From: Dendrosporobacter quercicolus
Lineage (GTDB): Bacteria; Bacillota; Negativicutes; DSM-1736; Dendrosporobacteraceae
NCBI RefSeq assembly: GCF_900104455.1
Contig: NZ_FNHB01000001.1
Span: forward strand, 620,001-684,000
Length of the DNA stretch: 64,000 nt
Direction of reading: 5' to 3'
In this document: in pieces, positions 42,964 through 53,145 of the stretch
Layout: every line of letters starts with the position of its first letter
Numbering within the stretch: position 1 is the first letter of the stretch
Program-made: the position numbers and the translations under genes
The notes under the pieces: model-generated
The model's database searches: none
Seen by the model: only the letters and a program-made list of their open reading frames with translations
What the model was told of the DNA's origin: nothing

Positions 42964-44079
42964 TTAGCGCGGTTGACTAAGCTCAATCGCCAGCCGGGCT
43001 ATATCCGCAGCAGCCTCAGGCCGGCCTAACGCTTTACTGGCCTGAGCCATGCCGGCAAGTCTGGCTGAATCGCCGATCAGTTCACGAACTGTTTTTAGCA
43101 GGCGTTTGCCCGTTAAGTCGCAATCCCTGATAACCACTGCAGCCCCACGCTGCTCCATAACCCGGGCATTAAGCTCCTGATGATTTTCCGCCGCATAAGG
43201 GTATGGAATAAGAACAGCCGGAATCCCAAGCGCAGTAAGCTCAGCCAACCCGACAGCCCCGGCTCTAAAGACGGCCAAATCGGCAATCGCCAAAGCTTTG
43301 GGCATATTATGAAGATACGGCTTAATGCTAATATTGCCAGTGCTGGTAATATCTATACCCATTTGCATTAAATTTCCAACGATGCCATTATACTCATTTT
43401 TTCCGGTAACATGCAATAGCTGCACAGATTTATTTTGTACATAATACCGGTGAACCTCCAGCATGGCCTGATTGATACTTCTTGCACCGCGGCTGCCTCC
43501 TGATATGAGTATGGTCCTTTTTGCCGGATCCAGTCCCAGTTCGGCAAACCCCTCAGCCCTGGTGGCGCTCAAAACTTCCGGCCTGATTGGATTACCGGTA
43601 AAAACAATCTTTTCCCGGTCATAAAAATATTGGCAGGTATCGGCATAACCAACGGCAATTTTGGCAACAAACCGGGCTAAAATACGATTGGTAATTCCCG
43701 GAATAACATTTTGTTCCTGAACCATTGTCGGAATCCCCATAAGACTGGCGGTCAGCAAAACCGGTCCGCAGACATAACCGCCTGTCCCAATAACAAGATC
43801 CGGTTTAAAATCACGGATGATTTTCCGGGACTCCCAGAGACTGCCGACAGCCTTCATTAAGGTTACGAAATTACTGACCGACAATTTACGGGCAAAACCG
43901 CGAATATTTATTGTTCTGAATGGCAGCCCTTCCTGCGGGATAATATCGGCCTCCAGACCCTCCCGGGTGCCAACATAAAGTATTTCGCAGGGTTTAACCA
44001 GGCTTTGCACCGTTTTAATCAAAGTAATGGCGGGGTAGATATGGCCACCTGTTCCCCCGCCCGAAACAATTATCCGCAT
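42964..44079 (-). CDS. murG: Lipid II synthase MurG
   Basis: 371 residues, GT-B glycosyltransferase. GGGTGGHIYPAITLI at the N-terminus, TGGYVCGPV, SGGSRGARSIN, and the UDP-GlcNAc site RAGAVGLAELTALGIPAVLIPYPYAAENHQELNA. It transfers GlcNAc to lipid I at the inner face of the membrane. ftsW lies just upstream (64 bases). Confidence 0.96.
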   Translation of the reverse strand: MRIIVSGGGTGGHIYPAITLIKTVQSLVKPCEILYVGTREGLEADIIPQEGLPFRTINIRGFARKLSVSNFVTLMKAVGSLWESRKIIRDFKPDLVIGTGGYVCGPVLLTASLMGIPTMVQEQNVIPGITNRILARFVAKIAVGYADTCQYFYDREKIVFTGNPIRPEVLSATRAEGFAELGLDPAKRTILISGGSRGARSINQAMLEVHRYYVQNKSVQLLHVTGKNEYNGIVGNLMQMGIDITSTGNISIKPYLHNMPKALAIADLAVFRAGAVGLAELTALGIPAVLIPYPYAAENHQELNARVMEQRGAAVVIRDCDLTGKRLLKTVRELIGDSARLAGMAQASKALGRPEAAADIARLAIELSQPR

Positions 44080-44143
44080 CGCAAGACGCCTCCTGTATTG
44101 AGCTAATTGCCCTTACGGCTTTATCCCGGCCGCTAATGCGCCG

Positions 44144-45247
44144 TTACTTCAGGCTGACATACCGGGATATATTCAGCAATATGCCGACACCGGCCAAGGT
44201 AAAAATCAGTGAAGAACCGCCAAAGCTTAAAAAGGGCAGCGGTATTCCGGTAACCGGCATGGAAGCAGTTACCACCGCAATATTCATCAAGGCCTGCACC
44301 ATAATCATAGTAGTCAGTCCTGTGGCCAGAATACTGCCATAAATATCCGGAGCTGAAATGGCAACCTTCAGCCCCCGCCAGGCAAACAGGAAAAAAAGTA
44401 CGATGACGGTAAGCGTACCAATCAATCCCAGTTCTTCACCCAAAATGGCAAAAATGAAATCGGTATGCGGCTCGGGTAAATACAAAAATTTCTCTCTGCT
44501 CCGGCCCAGGCCTACCCCAAACAGTCCGCCTGAACCAATGGCATACAGCGACTGAATAATGTGATATCCCGTATCCAGCGGATCAGCCCACGGGTCACTA
44601 AAAGCCAGCAGGCGCTTCATCCGGTAAGGCTCGAACAGCACCGCCGCAATGATCCCGGCTACCCCAGCCGCCCCCAGTGACCCCAAATGCTTCAATTTGG
44701 CTCCGGCAACAAACAATAGTACAAATACCGTGCCGCCAATTGATAAGGCGGTACCTAGATCAGGTTCTTTCAAAATCAACCCAAAGACCACCAGCAGCAT
44801 TAAGAGCTGTGGTACGACCCCTTTGATAAAGCTGCCGATTTTTTCCTGATGTTTTGCCAAACTGCCTGCCGTAAACAGCACCATACTTAACTTGGCAATT
44901 TCCGAAGGCTGCAGATAAAGCGAACCAAATCCCAGCCAGCGCCTGGCGCCATTGACGACCTTGCCCAGTCCCGGCACCAGCACCAGCACCAATAGCACCA
45001 AAGTTACAAGCATCATTGGCTTGGCCAGCTTGCGCCAGACATGGTAGTCAAGATTCATGGTGAAAATCATGCACAATAAGCCTAAAGAAGCCCAAATCAT
45101 TTGCCGTTTGAGAAAATAATAGCTGTCATTAAAATTAACATAGGCTGAAACCGCACTTGAACTATACACCATAATTACGCCAATTCCCAGCAGTGCTATC
45201 ACCGCAAAAAAGATGATAAAATCAGGCGACTTAGGTCTAGCGGCCAA
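44144..45247 (-). CDS. ftsW: FtsW/SpoVE-type septal peptidoglycan polymerase
   Basis: 367 residues, ten transmembrane helices (SEDS family). Landmarks: NGARRWLGFGSLYLQPSEIAKLSMVLF, LKEPDLGTALSIGGTVFVLLFVAGA with the catalytic Asp region, and AIGSGGLFGVGLGRSREKFLYLPEPHTDFIFAILGEELG. It polymerises lipid II with its partner FtsI. Position between murD and murG is standard for ftsW or the sporulation version spoVE; the two cannot be told apart by sequence here. Confidence 0.93.
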   Translation of the reverse strand: MAARPKSPDFIIFFAVIALLGIGVIMVYSSSAVSAYVNFNDSYYFLKRQMIWASLGLLCMIFTMNLDYHVWRKLAKPMMLVTLVLLVLVLVPGLGKVVNGARRWLGFGSLYLQPSEIAKLSMVLFTAGSLAKHQEKIGSFIKGVVPQLLMLLVVFGLILKEPDLGTALSIGGTVFVLLFVAGAKLKHLGSLGAAGVAGIIAAVLFEPYRMKRLLAFSDPWADPLDTGYHIIQSLYAIGSGGLFGVGLGRSREKFLYLPEPHTDFIFAILGEELGLIGTLTVIVLFFLFAWRGLKVAISAPDIYGSILATGLTTMIMVQALMNIAVVTASMPVTGIPLPFLSFGGSSLIFTLAGVGILLNISRYVSLK

Positions 45248-45259
45248 AGGATTTCCCTC

Positions 45260-46615
45260 CTACCCCAATTTACGGACCAGATTTTTGAATGTTTTACCCC
45301 GCTCCTCATAATTCGCAAACATATCATAGCTGGAACAAGCCGGTGACAGCAGGACGATTTGCCCCGGCTTTGCCAGATGATGAGCCAGAATCACCGCTTC
45401 ATCCAAGGATGGCGCAGTATGGATATTGACGACTCCAGCCTTAATAGCCGCTGCCCGAAACCGGTCTTTGGCCTCGCCAAGCAAGATCAGCTGATCAACC
45501 TTTTCCTTGATTAAGCCGGTAAATTCCGCTAGATCAGTCATTTTATCACGGCCGCCGGCAATCAGAATAACATTGCCCGCGAAAGCCTCAAGCGCCTTAA
45601 TGGACGACTCCGGATTCGTCGCCTTAGAGTCATTGTAATACTCGGCGCCATTGATTCCGGCGACAAATTCAATCCGGTGCTCCACTCCCTGAAAGGTTTT
45701 AATCACCGCAGCCAAGCGCGCGGGTTCTACCCCGGCCAGAAAGGCCACGCCGCAGGCGGCCAAAACATTCTCAACATTATGAGCGCCTTTAATTTTGAGA
45801 TCTGCCACCGGACAGATTACATAGGTTTGGTCATCCCAGGCAATCGTGAAGCTTCCCTGTTGGACAAATACGCCCTGCGGCAGCTGTTCCTTTCGGCTGA
45901 AATACATTACCTTAGCCGCAGCCCGCTCAGCCATCGGCCGGATTTTCTCATCATCATAATTCAATACCAAATAATCCGCCGGAGTCTGATTCTTAAAAAT
46001 GTGTTCTTTGGTTTGTTGGTATAAGTCAATGGAATGGTGGCGGTCAAGATGATCGGGCGTTATATTCAGCACCGCAGCGATCTGCGGGCGGAAATTGATA
46101 ATCCCTTCTAACTGGAAACTGGATATTTCCGCAACCACCAACCCGTTTGCGCCGATGGTTTCCACTTCTTTACTTAACGCCGCGCCGATATTTCCGCCAA
46201 CCACGATATCCCGGCCGGTAGTTCTAAGCATATCGCCAATCAGCGTAGTCGTCGTCGTTTTGCCGTTTGTGCCGGTAATCGCAACAATCGGTGCGCGGCA
46301 TAAGCGGTAAGCAACTTCAATTTCGCTCATCACTGTAATCCCCAGCGCCTTAGCCGTTTGAACAAGCGGTAAATGAATCGATATACCCGGCGATACAATC
46401 AAATAATCAATATCTGCCAGCAGACTTTCATCCTGCCGGCCGAATATCAGTTGAATGCCGCACCGTTCTAAAAAGGTAAAATCCTGCTGGATTTTGGAGG
46501 CTGATTTGGCGTCATTGAGAATTACCCGGCCGCCATGCTTTTGTAAAATACCGGCTACCGCGATACCGCTGACCCCCGCGCCAAGCACCAGAATCGTTTT
46601 ATGTTTAAATTCCAC
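45260..46615 (-). CDS. murD: UDP-N-acetylmuramoylalanine--D-glutamate ligase MurD
   Basis: 451 residues from a GTG at 46615, which has AGGAGG eight bases upstream and lies one base after the mraY stop; longer readings into mraY lack support. N-domain KTILVLGAGVSGIAVAGIL, ATP loop GTNGKTTTTTLIGDML, NITPDHLDRHHSIDLY and the C-terminal YYNDSKATNPESSIKALEAF. It adds D-Glu to the stem peptide. Confidence 0.95.
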   Translation of the reverse strand: MEFKHKTILVLGAGVSGIAVAGILQKHGGRVILNDAKSASKIQQDFTFLERCGIQLIFGRQDESLLADIDYLIVSPGISIHLPLVQTAKALGITVMSEIEVAYRLCRAPIVAITGTNGKTTTTTLIGDMLRTTGRDIVVGGNIGAALSKEVETIGANGLVVAEISSFQLEGIINFRPQIAAVLNITPDHLDRHHSIDLYQQTKEHIFKNQTPADYLVLNYDDEKIRPMAERAAAKVMYFSRKEQLPQGVFVQQGSFTIAWDDQTYVICPVADLKIKGAHNVENVLAACGVAFLAGVEPARLAAVIKTFQGVEHRIEFVAGINGAEYYNDSKATNPESSIKALEAFAGNVILIAGGRDKMTDLAEFTGLIKEKVDQLILLGEAKDRFRAAAIKAGVVNIHTAPSLDEAVILAHHLAKPGQIVLLSPACSSYDMFANYEERGKTFKNLVRKLG

Positions 46616-46616
46616 C

Positions 46617-47591
46617 CTATATACCTCCTGACTGGGTAACTGCCAATATAACCAATGCGATTGCGCTGAATACCGCTCCGACCAGCCAAAAAACAGTAAC
46701 AACTTTATTTTCCGACCAGCCGGCCAATTCAAAATGGTGATGAATTGGACTCATTAAGAATACCCGCCGTCCGGTTGATTTAAATGAAATCACCTGAATA
46801 ATGACCGACAGAGCTTCAATGACAAAAACACCGCCCACGATGACCAGGAGCAATTCCGTCTTGGTCATGACCGAAACAGCGGCCAGCGCCCCGCCTAAAG
46901 CCAATGAGCCAGTGTCGCCCATAAAAACCTTGGCCGGATGGGCGTTATAGCGCAGGAAACCCAAAGTAGCTCCCGCGAGTGCGACGCAGAATATGGCCAG
47001 CTCGGGCTTGGCAAAATGCATACAGATAATGGCATAAGCCAGTGCTGCAACCGTAGTAGTGCCGGCTGCCAGGCCGTCAAGGCCATCGGTAAGGTTGACG
47101 GCGTTGGTTGTTCCTACAAGCACCAGAAAGATCAAAATGTAATACAGCGCCCCCAAATCCACATGAATGCCCAGCAAAGGAATCCATAAATCTGTCTGGC
47201 GTCCCATATAATTGATGGCAATATAACATAAGGCAATCGCCATGATGATCTGGCCCAATAATTTCTGTCTGGCTTTAAGGCCGAGCGAACGCTTGAGCAC
47301 CACTTTGATAAAATCGTCGACAAAGCCCAGCAACCCATGCCCCAGCGTAACGAAGAGCGCCAGCCATACTTCCAGGCTGGAACCGGCAAAATACACTGCC
47401 GGAACAATTAAGGCCGCTAAAATAATGATCCCCCCCATGGTCGGGGTTCCTGCTTTAGCATAATGCCGTTCGGGCCCTTCCTGGCGAATACTTTGACCAA
47501 ATTTCAATTGCCGGAGTAATGGAATAATGACTGGTCCGCCGATAATTGCGATGATAAAAGCCATTACTGCGGCATAAAACAATTCATGCAT
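46617..47591 (-). CDS. mraY: Phospho-N-acetylmuramoyl-pentapeptide transferase MraY
   Basis: 324 residues with ten transmembrane helices. Signature segments are GTPTMGGIIILAA, GFVDDFIKVVLKRSLGL with the DD pair, NAVNLTDGLDGLAAGT and SPIHHHFELAGWSENKVV with the His triad. It makes lipid I. It follows murF by 19 bases and is followed directly by murD. Confidence 0.97.
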   Translation of the reverse strand: MHELFYAAVMAFIIAIIGGPVIIPLLRQLKFGQSIRQEGPERHYAKAGTPTMGGIIILAALIVPAVYFAGSSLEVWLALFVTLGHGLLGFVDDFIKVVLKRSLGLKARQKLLGQIIMAIALCYIAINYMGRQTDLWIPLLGIHVDLGALYYILIFLVLVGTTNAVNLTDGLDGLAAGTTTVAALAYAIICMHFAKPELAIFCVALAGATLGFLRYNAHPAKVFMGDTGSLALGGALAAVSVMTKTELLLVIVGGVFVIEALSVIIQVISFKSTGRRVFLMSPIHHHFELAGWSENKVVTVFWLVGAVFSAIALVILAVTQSGGI

Positions 47592-47610
47592 GATAAGCCT
47601 CCCCGGACGT

Positions 47611-48969
47611 TTACGACAACTTCTCCAATATTTTCTCCATCTTCATGCCGCGTGACCCTTTGAGTAAAATAGTGTCCTCAGGCTTTAGTATTGCCCGCAG
47701 ATACTCAGCCGCCTGTTGATGGCTGTCGCAGACTCTGGCTGCGGCTACTCCGTGCAGCCGGGCGGTCTGGGCAATATGAGCAGCCAGCGGTCCGATGGTC
47801 ACAACAATATCCACGCCGCTTTCCGCCAGTTTCCGTCCGGCCTCGCAATGCGCGTCAACAGCTATCGCTCCAAGCTCCAGCATATCCCCCAATACAGCGA
47901 TGCGTCTGCCGGGCGCAACTTCTTTTAACGTATCAATTGCCGCCGCCATGGACATCGGGCTGGCATTATAAGCATCATTAATGATATGGTACTTGCCAAG
48001 CTTCTCCATTGACAACCGCATAGCGCCTGGCGTAAACAGGGTTAACCCGGCTTTTATTTCAGCAGTGCTCAGCCCTAGCTCCAGCCCTGCGGCAATGGCG
48101 GCCAGCGCATTATAAACATTGTGCCGGCCGACAGCCGGAATTTCAACTGTAAAACCCGTCTGCTCCCACACACAGTCAAATACCGTCCCGCCGCCCTTGC
48201 TGATGATATTGGCCGCCCTTACCTGACAGGGGTGCTGAATGCCGTAAAAGACAACCCGGGCGGAGCTTTTGCTCTGCATTGCCCGTACATAATCATTGTC
48301 GGCATTAAGAATAACTACTCCGTCGGCAGGTATTGCCTCAACCAGTTCAGCTTTCGCTGCGGCAATATTATCAAGCGAACCGAGCAGCTCCAGGTGAGTT
48401 TCGCCGACATTGGTCACAATGCCAATGGTTGGCCTGGCAAGAAAAGCCAGCTCACGGATCTCACCCAAGCCGCGCATTCCCATTTCCACCACCGCCGCCT
48501 GATGCCCGCTGGCTAATTGAAGCAGCGTAAACGGCAACCCAATTTCGTTATTATAATTGGCCTGGGTTTTCAATACGGAAAACCGGCTGGCTAATACGGC
48601 GGCAGTAAAATCCTTGGTTGTTGTCTTGCCATTGGAACCGGTGACAGCCACCAATGGAATGGTAAATTTAGCCCGGTGCCAGGCGGCAATGGCCTGATAA
48701 GCCTTTAAGGTGTCCGGTACCGCAATTACGGAGACATTGGCGGGGATGTTCAGGCCGGTCCTGCTGATTAGCACCCCGGCTGCACCGTTTAATACGGCCT
48801 GCTCAATAAAGTTATGCCCGTCAAAGCGCTCCCCTGCTATCGCCACAAATAAATTACCGGCCCGGATGGTTCGCGAATCAGTCGCAACACCGGTGAAATC
48901 TGACCCCGCCCGATTGGCGATGCTGCCGCCGGTAACCCGGCCTATTTCGTCAACATTAAATGCAGCCAT
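47611..48969 (-). CDS. murF: UDP-MurNAc-tripeptide--D-alanyl-D-alanine ligase MurF
   Basis: 452 residues. ATP loop GSNGKTTTKDFTAAVL; QANYNNEIGLPFTLLQL; NDAYNASPMSMAAAID; GDMLELGA in the C-terminal domain. It adds the D-Ala-D-Ala made by Ddl. Its ATG overlaps the murE stop (ATGA), so the two are coupled. Confidence 0.96.
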   Translation of the reverse strand: MAAFNVDEIGRVTGGSIANRAGSDFTGVATDSRTIRAGNLFVAIAGERFDGHNFIEQAVLNGAAGVLISRTGLNIPANVSVIAVPDTLKAYQAIAAWHRAKFTIPLVAVTGSNGKTTTKDFTAAVLASRFSVLKTQANYNNEIGLPFTLLQLASGHQAAVVEMGMRGLGEIRELAFLARPTIGIVTNVGETHLELLGSLDNIAAAKAELVEAIPADGVVILNADNDYVRAMQSKSSARVVFYGIQHPCQVRAANIISKGGGTVFDCVWEQTGFTVEIPAVGRHNVYNALAAIAAGLELGLSTAEIKAGLTLFTPGAMRLSMEKLGKYHIINDAYNASPMSMAAAIDTLKEVAPGRRIAVLGDMLELGAIAVDAHCEAGRKLAESGVDIVVTIGPLAAHIAQTARLHGVAAARVCDSHQQAAEYLRAILKPEDTILLKGSRGMKMEKILEKLS

Positions 48970-50459
48970 CAGCGTAGCCCCCTGAGAATTTGCCGGGCTA
49001 TTTGACGGTCATCAAAAGAGATGGTCTGATCTTTTAATATTTGATAAGTCTCATGGCCTTTTCCGGCAATAATGACAATATCATCACGGCCGGCTAGCGT
49101 TAAGGCCCTGGTAATTGCCTGGCGGCGGTCGACAATCTTCTCATACTTTTTGTCGGCCGCCAGTTCCGGCTTAATGCCTGCTTCAATTTCAGTTAAAATA
49201 AAATCCGGATCTTCACTGCGCGGGTTATCAGAGGTGGCAATGATGACATCCGCCATTTGCGCAGCTATTTTACCCATCACCGGCCGCTTGGTCCGGTCTC
49301 TGTCCCCGCCGCAGCCAAAGACTGCGATAATCCGCCGTTTGGCAAACTGCCTGGCTGTCCGCAAAATATTTTCCAGACCGTCAGGCGTATGGGCGTAGTC
49401 AACAATCACCGCAAAGTCCTGGCCTTCATCCACCAGTTCAAACCGGCCCGGCACGCTGCTAAAGCTTTCCAGCGACTGCCTGATCAGCTTAATATCCACA
49501 CCCTCAGCCAAGGCTGCGCCAATGGCCCCCAGAACATTATATACGTTAAATATACCGGTTATTTTTAAGGCCAAAGCAAAATCCCCCAGCCAGCTGGCAA
49601 CATGAAACCTGGCTCCGGCGGCTTGAACATCAATTGACTGCGCCTGGATATCGGCGGCCTGGTTAATTGCGTAAGTGATTGCCCGGCAGTTCGTATTGGC
49701 CAGCATAGCTGAACCTGCGTCATCATCGATATTGATGACGGCGGCTTTATTGCCCTTATGGCCGTCCTGCCGGCCAAGCAGCCGGAACAGTTCGGCCTTG
49801 GCATCAATATAGTTTTCAAAAGTAAGATGAAAATCCAGATGATCGCGGGTAACATTGGTAAATACGCCGACATCAAATTCACAGCCGGCAACCCTGTTCA
49901 AGGCCAGAGCATGTGAGGATACCTCCATAATTACATAATCAATGCCGGCGTTAACCATTTCAGCCAGCACGGTTTGCAATTCGACAACATCCGGCGTGGT
50001 ATTTTTAACCGGTAATATCCGGTCTTCAATTAAGGTCTGAATGGTTCCGCTGATTCCTACCCTGAACCCGGCCTGCTTCAGGATGCTTCTGATGAGATAA
50101 GTTGTCGTAGTTTTGCCGTTGGTTCCGGTAACGCCAATCATCCGCAGTTTACGGGCCGGATAATCAAAAAAATACGGAACAACCGCCTGCATCGCCTGCC
50201 TGGTGCTGGGAACCTGAATAACCGTTAAGCCCGCCGGGGCTTTTACCGGCTTTTCCACCAGCACCGCAACGGCTCCCGCGGCATAAGCCTGGTTAATATA
50301 GCTATGACCGTCAACTTTACTTCCGCTCAGACAGATAAACAATGTCCCCTCAACGACCTCACGGGAATCATAGGCCACAACCTTGATGGTTTTATTTTTA
50401 TCGCCTTCCACTTCGGCAGTTGAAAGCAATGCTAACAATTCCGTTAAATTCTTTTCCAT
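48969..50459 (-). CDS. murE: UDP-MurNAc-L-Ala-D-Glu--meso-diaminopimelate ligase MurE
   Basis: 496 residues. ATP loop GTNGKTTTTYLIRSIL, TTPDVVELQTVLAEMV, VDYAHTPDGLENIL. The motif TSDNPRSEDP contains DNPR, the marker of enzymes that add meso-diaminopimelate rather than lysine, which sets the wall chemotype of this organism. Its stop overlaps the murF start. Confidence 0.97.
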   Translation of the reverse strand: MEKNLTELLALLSTAEVEGDKNKTIKVVAYDSREVVEGTLFICLSGSKVDGHSYINQAYAAGAVAVLVEKPVKAPAGLTVIQVPSTRQAMQAVVPYFFDYPARKLRMIGVTGTNGKTTTTYLIRSILKQAGFRVGISGTIQTLIEDRILPVKNTTPDVVELQTVLAEMVNAGIDYVIMEVSSHALALNRVAGCEFDVGVFTNVTRDHLDFHLTFENYIDAKAELFRLLGRQDGHKGNKAAVINIDDDAGSAMLANTNCRAITYAINQAADIQAQSIDVQAAGARFHVASWLGDFALALKITGIFNVYNVLGAIGAALAEGVDIKLIRQSLESFSSVPGRFELVDEGQDFAVIVDYAHTPDGLENILRTARQFAKRRIIAVFGCGGDRDRTKRPVMGKIAAQMADVIIATSDNPRSEDPDFILTEIEAGIKPELAADKKYEKIVDRRQAITRALTLAGRDDIVIIAGKGHETYQILKDQTISFDDRQIARQILRGLR

Positions 50460-50541
50460 ATCTATCCCTCCTGCAACGCTAACACTATTATTGCCAATAT
50501 TACCAATTTTATCTTAACTGGCTGAAAAAGTCCAATTCATC

Positions 50542-52632
50542 CTATTCATCAAAGAAAATGGTTACACTGGTTCCCGGAGGCGCTTTACTGCCCGCAAGCG
50601 GGTCTTGTTTCACCGCAACGGAACCCGAACCGACCGGCCTGATCGCCAGACCCACAGCAGATAATATTTCGGCCGATTGGGTCAGGGTGAGCCCCTGGCA
50701 GTCCGGTATAGTAATATCACCGGAATTGTAGCGGGGCGTAAGCGTATACAACAATACGCTCGACCCCTGCGGCATCCGGCTGCCGGGTTTGGGGATTTGA
50801 TCCGCCACCCGGTCGCCAGTCTCCTCAGTCCGGGCTTCAAGATTATTTTTTTTCAATTCTTTTACCGCGTCATCCACCAGTAAATTGATCAGATCAGGCA
50901 CTATTACATGTTCAGCCTGCGTGCTGACTTTTTCGTTTCCGGTAACGCTGGGCGTAACCTTTAAATACTGAAGAAGGTCTTTCATGACAGCTCCAAATAC
51001 CGGCGCCGCAATCTGCCCACCATAATACATCCCGACCGGCTCATCTATGACCACCAGCATAGCGAGCTCCGGGTTGTCAGCCGGCGCAAAACCGGCAAAG
51101 GACGCAACATATTTACCGGCCATATAGCCTCCTGCGCCTACTTTTTGCGCAGTCCCGGTTTTGCCGGCAATACGGTATCCTTCAATAAAGGCATTCTTGC
51201 CCGAACCGTTGGTGACAACGCCTTCCAGAATACTTTTCACCAGGCGGGCAGTATCCGGATCAATTACCTGATTTAAGATATCCGGCTGAAACCCGCGAAT
51301 CATCTCATCATTTTTGCTGCGAATTTCCCGGACAATTTGCGGCCTTGTCCGCAAGCCGTCATTCGCCACCGCTGAAACTGCGCTTAACAGCTGAATAGGC
51401 GTAACCGCAATGCTTTGCCCCATTGACATCGTAGCAATATTAATCGGTGTAGCTTTATTTTGATCAATCATTATCCCTTTGGCTTCGCCAGGCAAATCAA
51501 TTCCGGTAGATTTACCTAACCCGAATTGATTTAAGTATTTATAGAACGGATCTTTACCCAGTCTGAGACCGGCAGTAACAAAGCCCACATTACAGGAGTT
51601 CTCGACAACTTCGCGAAAAGTCTGGCTGCCATGCCCGCCATGCTTCCAGCAGTGAATGGTTCGGCCCTGCACTTCTATTCCGCCGGGATCGAAAAACCGT
51701 TCTTCCGGCGTTACCACCTTATCGCCCAAAACGGCCGATGTAGTTAAAATTTTAAAAGTGGAACCCGGCTCGTACGCATTGGACACGGCAACATTGCGCC
51801 ATAATTTGGACGGATAGTCGGCAAACTGATTGGGATTATAATCAGGGCGGTTGGCCAGTGCCAGAATTTCCCCGGTTTTAGGTTGCATTACAATAATAGT
51901 TGCGGCCTTGGCCTGGGTATCTTTCATCACTTTTTCCAGTTCACGTTCGATAATTTGTTGAATGACCAAATCAATTGTCAGATAAATATTATTGCCGTCG
52001 GTGGGCGCTGAAAATCGATGTCTGGCGTAAGGTATCTCCCGCCCTCTGGCATCGTATTCAACAATAATACTGCCCGGCCGCCCACGCAGATAATTGTCGA
52101 AGGTCATTTCAACACCATCCAGGCCCTGGCTGTCAATGCCCGTAAACCCAAGAATATGAGCCGCCAGCTGATCGTGCGGATAATAACGGCGTCCTTCCTG
52201 TGTCAGGCCAATGCCCGGAAGATTGAGCTTCTTTACTTCTCTCGCCGTTTCATCCTCAATCTTGCGTTTTATCCAGGTAAAAGCCTGGCGTTTTTTTAGT
52301 TTGGCGGCAAGCTTATCTTGGTCCAACGCTAAAATAGCAGCCAATTTGGCTGCTGTCTCCTCGGCGTTGCTTATTTCTGCAGGTATTGCGTAAACTGAAT
52401 CAGTGCTCATGCTAACAGCTAATTCTCTTCCTTTGCGATCATAAATAATACCGCGTTTAGCTTCAACCGGGATATCACGAATCCGTTGGTCAATCGCATT
52501 TTCAGTTAACCAGCCACTGCGATAAAACTGGAGATACATTAGTCTACAACCTAGTCCAATCATGATTACCGAAACAAAAAGGAAAAACCAGGCCACTCTT
52601 TTTCTTATGGTAACATGTGTTGCTGACGCCAA
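50542..52632 (-). CDS. ftsI: Septal penicillin-binding protein with two PASTA domains (FtsI/SpoVD type)
   Basis: About 696 residues. The start is taken as TTG 52632, six bases after GGGAGGAG; ATG 52638 abuts that site, and TTG 52653 is a longer option. One N-terminal membrane helix; dimerisation domain; transpeptidase with S-x2-K (AYEPGSTFKILT), S-x-N (NSCNVG) and K-T-G (AGKTGTAQKVG). Two C-terminal PASTA domains follow (VIVPDLINLLVDDAVKELKK; ITIPDCQGLTLTQSAEILSA), as in SpoVD and PBP2x. It cross-links septal peptidoglycan with FtsW. Vegetative and spore-specific roles may both rest on this gene. Confidence 0.92.
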   Translation of the reverse strand: MASATHVTIRKRVAWFFLFVSVIMIGLGCRLMYLQFYRSGWLTENAIDQRIRDIPVEAKRGIIYDRKGRELAVSMSTDSVYAIPAEISNAEETAAKLAAILALDQDKLAAKLKKRQAFTWIKRKIEDETAREVKKLNLPGIGLTQEGRRYYPHDQLAAHILGFTGIDSQGLDGVEMTFDNYLRGRPGSIIVEYDARGREIPYARHRFSAPTDGNNIYLTIDLVIQQIIERELEKVMKDTQAKAATIIVMQPKTGEILALANRPDYNPNQFADYPSKLWRNVAVSNAYEPGSTFKILTTSAVLGDKVVTPEERFFDPGGIEVQGRTIHCWKHGGHGSQTFREVVENSCNVGFVTAGLRLGKDPFYKYLNQFGLGKSTGIDLPGEAKGIMIDQNKATPINIATMSMGQSIAVTPIQLLSAVSAVANDGLRTRPQIVREIRSKNDEMIRGFQPDILNQVIDPDTARLVKSILEGVVTNGSGKNAFIEGYRIAGKTGTAQKVGAGGYMAGKYVASFAGFAPADNPELAMLVVIDEPVGMYYGGQIAAPVFGAVMKDLLQYLKVTPSVTGNEKVSTQAEHVIVPDLINLLVDDAVKELKKNNLEARTEETGDRVADQIPKPGSRMPQGSSVLLYTLTPRYNSGDITIPDCQGLTLTQSAEILSAVGLAIRPVGSGSVAVKQDPLAGSKAPPGTSVTIFFDE

Positions 52633-52649
52633 CCGCATCTCCTCCCAAT

Positions 52650-53105
52650 TCAATTTTTAATGTCCCTGTCGGCCTCCGTTTTTCCGTTCTTTAATGCACT
52701 GGTTATGCTGCTCCATAAGTTCTGCTTTTCACCTGCCGCCATCTCACCCCGGACCTGGTGCTCACTATTTATGACATAAACATCAGGAGGAACGACCATG
52801 CCAAGCTCATTCGCTGCAATTGCCTGAATACGCTGCGGCGATTTTAATTTTGCAATCTCCAATCGCAGCAGTTCATTTTCTTTTTCAGCCTTAATTAATT
52901 GGGCTTTTAGCTGAACTAAATCGTAACCAGCTCTGATGATCGCCTCACTTCTCACTGTGACAAACATTGCAATCAGCGCCAGCAAAACAACGACAATCAG
53001 GCATTTTGCCCTCAAGCCGGTATTCAGACTTGGTTTGCTCGTGGTAATGACAGGGGCCGGTTCTTCTTGGTATAACTCCCATTCTTGTTTTTTGCTTACT
53101 AACAT
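52650..53105 (-). CDS. ftsL: Cell division protein FtsL-like
   Basis: 151 residues. Cytoplasmic tail (~1-33), one transmembrane helix (CLIVVVLLALIAMFVTVRS), then a heptad-type coiled coil (LVQLKAQLIKAEKENELLRLEIAKL) and PQRIQAIAANELGMVVPP, the FtsL/DivIC hallmark. It pairs with FtsQ and a DivIC partner at the septum. Position between rsmH and ftsI is standard. The C-terminal ~35 residues are low in conservation. Confidence 0.9.
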   Translation of the reverse strand: MLVSKKQEWELYQEEPAPVITTSKPSLNTGLRAKCLIVVVLLALIAMFVTVRSEAIIRAGYDLVQLKAQLIKAEKENELLRLEIAKLKSPQRIQAIAANELGMVVPPDVYVINSEHQVRGEMAAGEKQNLWSSITSALKNGKTEADRDIKN

Positions 53106-53145
53106 GTGTATTTCCCCCTCTCAAAAATTAGAACAGTCCACCCAA

